Assembly: GCF_048548695.1 (NCBI RefSeq)
Contig: NZ_JBLYIF010000012.1
DNA length: 64,000 nucleotides
Reading direction: 5' to 3' (one strand)
DNA from: Neptuniibacter sp048548695
GTDB taxonomy: Bacteria; Pseudomonadota; Gammaproteobacteria; Pseudomonadales; Balneatricaceae
The position numbers and the translations under genes are program-made. Positions 1 through 6,822 of this stretch are shown piece after piece; positions within the stretch are counted from its first letter, which is position 1; every line of letters begins with the position of its first letter. The notes beneath the pieces were generated by a model. The model made no database searches. It was given only the letters and a program-made list of their open reading frames with translations, and was not told the DNA's origin.

Positions 1-83
1 TCCCGTACGCTACTCCTAAACCACTTTTCCATGGCCCAGAACGCAAAAAACCAGCACATCGGCTGGTCTTAAGAATTGGAAGC
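1..83. repeat. Tandem repeat, copy 1 (83 bp)
   Basis: This 83-bp block is repeated exactly at 150-232, a period of 149 bp. It begins at the window edge, so it may extend further left. It contains the 3'-terminal GCTTCCA of a tRNA-like sequence (read on the minus strand) and a hairpin terminator. The duplication therefore covers the downstream flank of a tRNA-fMet gene, as expected from tandem duplication of a tRNA unit. Confidence 0.9.
44..67 (-). terminator. Rho-independent terminator in repeat copy 1
   Basis: Read on the minus strand, an ACCAGC/GCTGGT stem with a 6-nt loop is followed by six T. It is identical to the terminator at 193-216 and lies downstream of the decayed tRNA-like copy. 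Confidence 0.75.
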
Positions 84-149
84 TGAGGGCTGAGTGAAGC
101 TGACGACCTTCCCCGCGGCGCTTATAGAGAGCCGAGCCCGACGCTTTCT
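77..149 (-). pseudogene. Decayed tRNA-fMet-like copy
   Basis: On the minus strand this segment keeps pieces of the intact tRNA at 226-302. These are CGTCGGGCTC from the D-arm/anticodon side, then GAAGGTCGTCAG, and after 18 diverged bases the same TTCCA end, at identical spacing from GAAGG onward. The anticodon loop and stem are replaced by unrelated sequence containing TCTATAAG, and no 5' acceptor strand is visible. I read it as a degenerate duplicate of the tRNA gene, not a functional tRNA. A recombinant between two tRNA genes is the other possibility. Confidence 0.6.
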
Positions 150-225
150 TCCCGTACGCTACTCCTAAACCACTTTTCCATGGCCCAGAACGCAAAAAAC
201 CAGCACATCGGCTGGTCTTAAGAAT

Positions 226-232
<7 letters not shown>
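150..232. repeat. Tandem repeat, copy 2 (83 bp)
   Basis: Exact copy of bases 1-83. Its right end (226-232) is the 3' end of the intact tRNA-fMet gene, so the repeat boundary falls inside the tRNA acceptor strand. Confidence 0.9.
193..216 (-). terminator. Rho-independent terminator of tRNA-fMet
   Basis: Minus strand: ACCAGC, loop CGATGT, GCTGGT, then TTTTTT. It starts about 10 bp past the encoded CCA end of the tRNA and should end its transcript. Confidence 0.8.
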
Positions 233-302
<70 letters not shown>

Positions 303-655
303 CCAAAATTTTCGTTGTGCTTAACCTGCTCTGGTATTGCAAGTTAAGATCGCCAGGTCATTGAGTTAACTCGGCTTTTTCAGATGAGAAGGCTTTGCCT
401 GTTGGCTTGCCGTCTCTCCGTGCATCAACGTGGCGTGCATATTATAGACCTCCCTCTACCCTTGCAAGTTCTTTTTTCCGCATCTGCAAAAAAAACATAA
501 TGTCTGTACACGCATTAATCTAATTGCAAAAAACGCAACAGTACGAATCGAATATATCATTTTACGATACGCGCAAATTCTACTAGAGTACCGGGTCTTT
601 ATTACCTGCTATCCCTATAACAGGTAGCACCAACCAATAACCAATGGGTTCCAAC
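303..655. other. Intergenic region between tRNA-fMet and ilvC
   Basis: No gene is seen. The left part must hold the tRNA promoter (minus); TTAACT-17-TAACTT is a weak candidate. The right part is AT-rich and must hold the ilvC promoter, but I see no clear -35/-10 pair. Near the start codon, TACCTG (603-608) and CAGGTA (621-626) form a short inverted repeat that could be an mRNA hairpin or regulator site. Confidence 0.5.
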
Positions 656-2131
656 ATGTCACAGAACTACTTTAATACTCTGCCGCTGCGCGAACAGCTG
701 GCACAGCTCGGCAAATGCCGTTTCATGTCCTCTGAAGAATTCAATGACGGCGTAAACGCGCTGAAAGGCAAGAAGATGGTTGTCATTGGTTGTGGTGCTC
801 AGGGCCTGAACCAGGGTCTGAACCTGCGTGACAGTGGTCTGGATGTTTCTTATGCGCTGCGCCCTGTCGCGATCGCTGAAAAACGCCAGTCTTGGAAGAA
901 CGCCACCGAGAATGGCTTCACTGTTGGTACTTATGAAGAGCTGATTCCAGAAGCTGATGTTGTCCTGAACCTGACACCAGACAAGCAGCACACCCCTGTG
1001 GTTCAGGCTGTTATGCCTCTGATGAAACAAGGCGCCTGCCTGTCATACTCCCACGGCTTCAACATTGTTGAAGAAGGTATGCAGGTTCGTCCTGACCTGA
1101 CCGTCATCATGGTCGCCCCTAAGTGCCCAGGTTCTGAAGTGCGTGCTGAATACGTGCGTGGCTTCGGTGTACCAACCCTGATTGCCGTTCACGAAGAAAA
1201 CGATCCTAAAGGTGAAGGCATGGCGCTGGCCAAAGCTTACGCTGTTGGCACCGGCGGTCACAAAGCGGGTGTACTGGAGTCTTCCTTTATTGCAGAAGTT
1301 AAGTCTGACCTGATGGGCGAACAGACTATTCTTTGCGGCATGCTGCAGACCGGTTCTTTGCTGTGCTTCGACAAAATGGTTGAAGAAGGCATTGATGCTG
1401 GCTGGGCGTCCAAATTTATCCAGTACGGCTGGGAAGTTATCACCGAAGCACTGAAATACGGTGGTGTTACCAACATGCTGGATCGCCTGTCTAACCCTGG
1501 CAAGCTGAAAGCTTATGACCTGTCTGAAGAACTGAAGCAGATCATGCGTCCTCTGTATAATAAGCACCAGGACGATATCATCGACGGTACTTTCTCCAGC
1601 ACCATGATGGAAGACTGGGCCAACGATGACGCTAACCTGCTGGGCTGGCGCGCTGACACTGCAGAAACTGCTTTCGAGAAAACCCCTGCCGGTGATTTTG
1701 ACATCACAGAACAGGAGTTTTTCGACAAGGGCATTCTGATGGTTGCTATGGTTAAAGCGGGCGTAGAGCTGGCCTTCGAAACTATGACGGCTGCTGGCAT
1801 CATCGCTGAGTCTGCATACTATGAGTCACTGCATGAAACGCCGCTGATCGCCAACACCATTGCGCGTAAAAAACTGTACGAAATGAATGCAACTATCTCC
1901 GATACTGCTGAGTACGGTTGCTACCTGTACAACCACGCCTGCCTGCCGTTGCTGGGCGACTTTATGACCGGCATCAAAACTGACGTCATTGGTAAAGGCC
2001 TGGATGGCAATGATAACGGCGTCGACAATGCACGCCTGATCGAAGTTAACGAAGCACTGCGTACGCACCCGGTTGAGATCATCGGCACCGAACTGCGTAA
2101 GCACATGGCTGACATGAAAAAAATCATCTGA
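656..2131 (+). CDS. ilvC: Ketol-acid reductoisomerase (class II)
   Basis: Acetohydroxy acid isomeroreductase, the NADPH- and Mg-dependent second step of valine, leucine and isoleucine synthesis in the cytoplasm. The protein of 491 residues has the length of the enterobacterial class II (long) enzyme and begins with the same NYFNTLPLREQLAQLGKCRF-type N-terminus. For that reason I use the ATG at 656 and not the in-frame ATG at 644. The Rossmann motif GCGAQG is at residues 45-50. The conserved SDLMGEQ metal-binding stretch and the two C-terminal helical domains follow. No strong Shine-Dalgarno sequence is visible. The gene stands alone, without ilvBN/ilvIH beside it, and is followed by its own terminator. 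Confidence 0.97.
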   Translation: MSQNYFNTLPLREQLAQLGKCRFMSSEEFNDGVNALKGKKMVVIGCGAQGLNQGLNLRDSGLDVSYALRPVAIAEKRQSWKNATENGFTVGTYEELIPEADVVLNLTPDKQHTPVVQAVMPLMKQGACLSYSHGFNIVEEGMQVRPDLTVIMVAPKCPGSEVRAEYVRGFGVPTLIAVHEENDPKGEGMALAKAYAVGTGGHKAGVLESSFIAEVKSDLMGEQTILCGMLQTGSLLCFDKMVEEGIDAGWASKFIQYGWEVITEALKYGGVTNMLDRLSNPGKLKAYDLSEELKQIMRPLYNKHQDDIIDGTFSSTMMEDWANDDANLLGWRADTAETAFEKTPAGDFDITEQEFFDKGILMVAMVKAGVELAFETMTAAGIIAESAYYESLHETPLIANTIARKKLYEMNATISDTAEYGCYLYNHACLPLLGDFMTGIKTDVIGKGLDGNDNGVDNARLIEVNEALRTHPVEIIGTELRKHMADMKKII

Positions 2132-2157
2132 TGACTTAATCAGATAGATGTCACTAA

Positions 2158-2187
2158 AAGCCAGGGCATCTGCTCTGGCTTTTTTAT
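2158..2187 (+). terminator. Terminator downstream of ilvC
   Basis: AGCCAGGG / CTCTGGCT stem with one mismatch and a 6-nt loop, followed by TTTTTAT. It begins 26 bp after the ilvC stop. Confidence 0.8.
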
Positions 2188-2224
2188 TTGACGACAACCC
2201 CGCATAACACCGGCAAGCCACCGC

Positions 2225-3661
2225 ATGAATACTATCCACATCGATAACTGTACTGCCACATTTGGCGATCGTTTTTTTCTCGAGTCCATTAACTGGACGC
2301 TTGCGCCCAACCAGCATTGGCTGATCACCGGCTGCAACGGTTCTGGCAAATCAGCACTGGCTGCCCTGCTCGCGGGTATGGGTATTATCACTGACGGCAG
2401 TATCACAGGGCTGCCGGACCATGTTGAGCTGGTATCTTTCGAAGTGCAGCGTGAACTGATAGAGCGCGAACTGAAAAAGGATGATGCCGATATTTTGGAT
2501 GTCATCGCCGAAGGCACGCCGGTCCATGAGATCCTGCACGAAGATGCCGATCGCTTCCCAAATTTTGATCGCCAGTTACTGGAACAATTAATTCAGCAGT
2601 TCAAACTCGAACACCTGCTGGACCGCAGTTTTCGCAAACTGTCCACCGGTGAAACACGCAAAATGCTGTTACTGCGTTCGCTGGCCAGGAAACCTGCACT
2701 GTTGGTACTGGATGAACCCTTTGACGGCCTGGATGTTGAATCTGCCAGCATGTTGCTGTCGCTGCTGGCGGAACAGGTACAGCACAGTGCGCTGGTGCTG
2801 GTATTAAACCGCTTCGATGAGATGCCGGATTTTATCAGTCACATTGCTTATGTCGATGCGGGTCAATTGCACCATTGTGTCGATAGAACAGATGAGCAGG
2901 CTTTTAATGAGCTGTACCAGTTACTGCATATCAAAACCACGGAGCTACAGATTCCGCCAGCCGAGGTGAATAATCGCCCGCCTGCGCTGAACCCTGAGGA
3001 GCCACTGGTAAGGCTGAGTAATGCCCGCGTTGCCTATGGCGATGCAGTGGTATTTGATGGCCTGAACTGGACCATTCAGCCCGGACAGCACTGGCAACTC
3101 AGTGGCCCCAATGGCAGTGGTAAAACCTGCCTGTTAAACCTGATCACCGGTGACCACCCACAATGCTACACCAATGATATTTTTGTTTTTGGTATGCAAC
3201 GCGGCAACGGCGAAACCATCTGGCAGATCAAACAGTATATTGGCTATGTCTCAACGGCGTTGCAATGGGAGTACCGCACCAGCACCAGTGTGCGTAATGT
3301 CATCATCTCTGGCTGCCATGACAGTATTGGTCTATATCAGAAGCCCACAGACGAACAGCTGAAACTCGCTGATCAATGGCTGGCACTATTGGGGATGTCT
3401 GACCGACCCCATCAGCCATTTAACCAACTGTCGTTTGGTGATCAGCGCCTGCTGTTGATCGCCCGCGCCATGGTAAAACATCCGACACTATTGATTCTGG
3501 ATGAGCCCTGCCTGGGTCTGGATGATATCAACCGGCAGTTGGTACTGGCGCTGATTGAAAAGATCTGTGCAGCCAGCGAAACCACCGTTCTCTACGTTAA
3601 CCACCATGCCGAAGATAGCATCAGTGGCATTAAAAACTATCAGCAGTTAACCGCTGATTAA
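2225..3661 (+). CDS. modF: ModF-like twin ABC ATPase
   Basis: A soluble protein with two ABC ATPase domains and no membrane segment, resembling E. coli ModF (PhrA) along its length. Domain 1 has Walker A GCNGSGKS at residues 36-43, signature LSTGETRK and Walker B LLVLDEPFDGLD. Domain 2 has Walker A GPNGSGKT near residue 295, signature LSFGDQR and Walker B LLILDEP. The run TGDHPQ.Y.ND..FG..RG.GETIW is typical of ModF. In enterobacteria the gene sits next to the molybdate operon, but its exact role is unsettled. No modABC genes are in this window, so a link to molybdate is by family only. Confidence 0.85.
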   Translation: MNTIHIDNCTATFGDRFFLESINWTLAPNQHWLITGCNGSGKSALAALLAGMGIITDGSITGLPDHVELVSFEVQRELIERELKKDDADILDVIAEGTPVHEILHEDADRFPNFDRQLLEQLIQQFKLEHLLDRSFRKLSTGETRKMLLLRSLARKPALLVLDEPFDGLDVESASMLLSLLAEQVQHSALVLVLNRFDEMPDFISHIAYVDAGQLHHCVDRTDEQAFNELYQLLHIKTTELQIPPAEVNNRPPALNPEEPLVRLSNARVAYGDAVVFDGLNWTIQPGQHWQLSGPNGSGKTCLLNLITGDHPQCYTNDIFVFGMQRGNGETIWQIKQYIGYVSTALQWEYRTSTSVRNVIISGCHDSIGLYQKPTDEQLKLADQWLALLGMSDRPHQPFNQLSFGDQRLLLIARAMVKHPTLLILDEPCLGLDDINRQLVLALIEKICAASETTVLYVNHHAEDSISGIKNYQQLTAD

Positions 3662-3677
3662 CCCTGCCCCGGCCAAC

Positions 3678-4529
3678 CTAACTGCCAGTCGGCTGCGGAT
3701 GCCAGGCATCCGGTAATACCAGCGGCAGTTCGCCAAAGGCAAGGCCGAATAACGGCCGATATTCTGCAGCAAAGGTTCGGCGATAGCTGCGCTTGCTGGC
3801 AGCAAGCCGTTGTAAAAGCAGCGTGACATCCGCCTGGCTACTAAAACAATCAACATGTTTAAGGATACTGGCCTGCAGCAGATAGAGGTCATGAAAGCGC
3901 CCCAGATCACTGCCTAGTTCCGTCAGCTTTTCACGATAGATCTGGCTATTGCTGCCTTTCGGTCGCACCAGGAGTTCCTGCTGATAGAGCCAGAATTTGC
4001 TCCATTTTCGCCAGCGGTGGTAGGGCTTATCACGGTCGCCCTGCAGTGCCCTGTCCCCCAGTCGGGTGGCTTTTTCATAACTGTAGGCAAGACCCGGCGC
4101 GACAAAATCTGCATCAGACTGCTGCATCAGGTTTTGCCATAACACCAAGGCCTCATTGAGCCACTGTGCAGCACGTGTGGTATCAGGTTCTACCAGTGCC
4201 TGCCTGTCAGATTGCAGCTGTTGCTTAAAACCCTCGGTCAGTGGTTTCAGGTCAGGATAATGCTTGAGCAGACGCTTTAGGGTTTTTAACTGCACATGGT
4301 TATCACGCCTGGCGGCAAAAGCACGGGCGGTTTGACGCAATGGCAAGTCAACTCGACGCAAATCACCTTTTCGGCAAATGGGTTGATACAAACGCAGGGC
4401 GGCGCGTAAGCGTTTACATAATACCCGCAGCTCATGCACAGCCTCATCCGACAACACATGGTGATGCTGTAAATGGTGCACCTGGCGCTGTATCAGCGGA
4501 CTAATTTTTTCAAATACCGGGTCAGACAT
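3678..4529 (-). CDS. CHAD domain protein
   Basis: A CHAD-domain protein of 283 residues. CHAD domains are helical bundles rich in conserved His and Arg/Lys that bind inorganic polyphosphate. Visible are the N-terminal AVHELRVLCKRLRAALRLY helix (the classic HxxRVxxKRLRA-type motif) and many further basic residues. There is no signal peptide or transmembrane segment. It starts 24 bp after the SixA-type gene stop on the same strand, so the two are probably one operon. Its biological role here is unknown. A polyphosphate-granule or polyphosphate-sensing function is inference from the family. Confidence 0.85.
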   Translation of the reverse strand: MSDPVFEKISPLIQRQVHHLQHHHVLSDEAVHELRVLCKRLRAALRLYQPICRKGDLRRVDLPLRQTARAFAARRDNHVQLKTLKRLLKHYPDLKPLTEGFKQQLQSDRQALVEPDTTRAAQWLNEALVLWQNLMQQSDADFVAPGLAYSYEKATRLGDRALQGDRDKPYHRWRKWSKFWLYQQELLVRPKGSNSQIYREKLTELGSDLGRFHDLYLLQASILKHVDCFSSQADVTLLLQRLAASKRSYRRTFAAEYRPLFGLAFGELPLVLPDAWHPQPTGS

Positions 4530-4553
4530 AACAACCGCTTTGTTGAAAGCTGA

Positions 4554-5045
4554 TTAAAGTTTCTTAGGCATATCCATACAGTCTAGATTGGCCCCCAGAC
4601 TATCAAGCTCTGCCCATGTCGCAGCCTTAATGTTGAATACGACCATGCCACAGGTCGGTATATTACTCAGCGATTGAACGCCAAGGAGACGTGCCAGCCC
4701 GGTCAGGCCGGGATTGTGCCCAATTAAGCAGAGATGCTCGATATCCTCAGGTGTTGTCCGGATCAGATCAAGTAATGCCTGATCGGACGCATCATAGATA
4801 CACTCATGCAGCCGCAATTGTTCAATTGGATAACCCAGTTGCAGCGCAAAGATACGTGCAGTTGTCAGGGCACGGGTAGCATGGCTGGTGAGTATCAGGT
4901 CGGGCTTAGTGCCCAGCTCGGCCAACCGTTGACCCATTAAAGGCGCATCACCCCTGCCCCGCCGATTAAGGGGCCGTTCAAAATCTCTTAACCCCTCATG
5001 ACGCCAGCTGGATTTGGCATGGCGAACCAGCGTTAACTTTTTCAT
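4554..5045 (-). CDS. sixA: SixA-type histidine phosphatase
   Basis: A small histidine-phosphatase (phosphoglycerate-mutase fold) protein of 163 residues. The RHA motif with catalytic His9 (LVRHAKSSW) opens the protein, and the second catalytic His is in LIGHNPGL. The length fits SixA, which removes phosphate from phosphohistidine in proteins such as HPt domains or PTS components. It is the first gene of a probable two-gene unit with the CHAD protein. Other small members of this superfamily dephosphorylate small molecules, so the substrate is not certain. Confidence 0.85.
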   Translation of the reverse strand: MKKLTLVRHAKSSWRHEGLRDFERPLNRRGRGDAPLMGQRLAELGTKPDLILTSHATRALTTARIFALQLGYPIEQLRLHECIYDASDQALLDLIRTTPEDIEHLCLIGHNPGLTGLARLLGVQSLSNIPTCGMVVFNIKAATWAELDSLGANLDCMDMPKKL

Positions 5046-5110
5046 GGCCAGTACCTGCAGTAGTCAGAGCAGGCAGCATGACAAAGAAAAGTGACATTGA
5101 TATGACCCTT

Positions 5111-5314
5111 TCAGGATAAGAACCTGCAGCCGCCTTTAGGCATATTGCCCTCGACATAACGCAGCTTGCCTGACGCGCAACCCCGCTGGTTACTCACCTG
5201 GTAACGGCGGCCGTCCCGTAGCACTGCCTGCTCACGCGCCAACGTATCGGAGTCAGGGTTTGGTGCTGCATCATAGCTATCCGGCGTGTGTTGCTGAACG
5301 GTTTTCTCACTCAT
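5111..5314 (-). CDS. Small protein of unknown function (67 aa)
   Basis: I do not recognise this protein. It is hydrophilic, has no signal peptide or membrane segment, and has two cysteines in a basic, glycine-rich C-terminal part (RGCASGKLRYVEG and KGGC). It lies upstream of the SixA-type gene on the same strand, 65 bp away, so it may be cotranscribed. The C-terminal half looks conserved in character, the N-terminal half low in complexity. Confidence 0.5.
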   Translation of the reverse strand: MSEKTVQQHTPDSYDAAPNPDSDTLAREQAVLRDGRRYQVSNQRGCASGKLRYVEGNMPKGGCRFLS

Positions 5315-5373
5315 GTTTGACCTTGCTGTATAGGGTTAAGCTATCGGTTAATGTCAGGTCATCCCTATATATA

Positions 5374-5418
5374 ATTTAGTGCACACCGGGGCTGTATTCA
5401 CCTCAATACGCACTAAAT
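5374..5418. repeat. Inverted repeat (9-bp arms)
   Basis: ATTTAGTGC at 5374-5382 and GCACTAAAT at 5410-5418 are perfect inverted arms around a 27-nt spacer, between the P450 gene end and the small unknown gene. There is no T-run. It may be an RNA hairpin or a protein-binding site. Confidence 0.4.
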
Positions 5419-5470
5419 CATCCAGCCAGTAGCCGAAACCGCAGTCAGACAAGGTTTATCCGCTCCGGGA

Positions 5471-6811
5471 TTACTGCCATTCCAGCGCATAGTGTTCAGG
5501 GAAATGCGTACCCTTATAGTCCATGACAGAGATCGCCCTGAGGTTATCCAGCAACAAGACCTGGCGCACCATCTCCGGAATCATCTCTTTACCAACATAT
5601 TTCCCCAGGCACTCATGGGGACCATAGCCAAAGTTAAAGTGATGATAAAAATTCCGCCCCGGTTGGAACTCGTTGGCCCGCTCATAACAGTAAGGGTCAA
5701 ACATGGCAGACTGGGTCACCAGCAACACATTGGTGTCCTTGGCTATTATGGTCTGGTGCGGCGTTCCTTTAGCCAGGGTGTAATCCTGTGACAGTTTACG
5801 GAAACTGAAGGGAGAGATGGGGACAAACCGCAATGCCTCCCAGACATAACCATCAAACTCGGTGGTATCTGTTTGTGCTGCTGCGGCTCTGGCCTGCTGC
5901 AACAGTGCTGGACGCTGCAGAAAAAAGTCCACTACCTGGGTGACTGCCTGGGACGTTGTTTCCACCGCCCCAATTAACAAACCACCGGCATTGACGCCAA
6001 CGCGAATCAGGGAGAAATCCACTTCATTGGCAAAACGGCTGCGCAACATGCGGGTGACGATATCATCCTGGCGTTTGGCTTTGGGTTCTCCCCTCAGATG
6101 GCGCAGCGTTGCCTGCAATGCATACCAGCCGCGTAGCAGAATATTTTTCGTCTGTTCAGCTTTCACATACAGCAACTTGCGCGCCATCAATTTGGCGATG
6201 TAGGCCACCAGCTCTTCTGATACTTTGTCATGCTCTGCGATAATGCGCTGTGATTCTTCCTCAGGTACCTTATCAAACGGCTGGTTGTAGAATGCATCCG
6301 CCTGATTCCAATATGACCAGCGAATAAGGTCTGCCGGGGCCGCTCCATCAAGCCCGAAATACTCCTGTACCAGCACGGTGGGAACGATCCGGCTGAACTG
6401 ATTGACCAGCTCGATACGACCATCAGCTTGTTCGAGGGTCTGCCGGGCGGTTTCAGCTACCAGCTTTCTGACCCTTGGTAGGTCTTCCCGGTTAAGAAAC
6501 CCCTGCATCAGACTTTTTTCACGGGTATGCAGGGCATCATCGTTATGTGCCATCAGATAACCGACATCTGTCTCGGTCACACCCATCTTGGGTTTGTACA
6601 GGTCCGAGGTGAAAATATTCGGCATAGCCAGTGCATCACGCACATCAGTAAACAACGCCACCAGGGTACACTCAGGCGTCACCAGTATTGGTCTCTGCTC
6701 ACGAAGCTGGGCAAAAAAACCCAGCGGCTCGCTTGCCATCCACTGTTTCACCAACGGGTATTTGTCTTCAGCCGCTGCCGCGTCAAACTCAGCAAGATAA
6801 TCCTTTGCCAT
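5471..6811 (-). CDS. Cytochrome P450
   Basis: A soluble bacterial cytochrome P450 (446 residues from the ATG at 6811, which has AAGGA eight bases upstream; an in-frame ATG at 6820 has poor spacing). In the numbering from 6820 it has the I-helix acid-alcohol pair in GAVETT (284-289), the ExxR pair E328/R331 (EALR) and the haem loop FGYGPHECLG with ligand Cys404. There is no N-terminal anchor. It begins 11 bp after the stop of the di-haem protein gene, so the two are translationally linked. No ferredoxin or reductase gene is nearby, so it either borrows a redox partner or uses a peroxide or hydroperoxide substrate. The substrate cannot be read from the sequence. Confidence 0.93.
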   Translation of the reverse strand: MAKDYLAEFDAAAAEDKYPLVKQWMASEPLGFFAQLREQRPILVTPECTLVALFTDVRDALAMPNIFTSDLYKPKMGVTETDVGYLMAHNDDALHTREKSLMQGFLNREDLPRVRKLVAETARQTLEQADGRIELVNQFSRIVPTVLVQEYFGLDGAAPADLIRWSYWNQADAFYNQPFDKVPEEESQRIIAEHDKVSEELVAYIAKLMARKLLYVKAEQTKNILLRGWYALQATLRHLRGEPKAKRQDDIVTRMLRSRFANEVDFSLIRVGVNAGGLLIGAVETTSQAVTQVVDFFLQRPALLQQARAAAAQTDTTEFDGYVWEALRFVPISPFSFRKLSQDYTLAKGTPHQTIIAKDTNVLLVTQSAMFDPYCYERANEFQPGRNFYHHFNFGYGPHECLGKYVGKEMIPEMVRQVLLLDNLRAISVMDYKGTHFPEHYALEWQ

Positions 6812-6822
6812 GGCACACATCC

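Noticed and set aside
5471..6811. P450 as a fatty-acid hydroperoxide isomerase of the CYP74 or PpoA kind
   Set aside because: The I-helix acid-alcohol pair is present, as in ordinary monooxygenases, so I do not assign an isomerase role from sequence alone.
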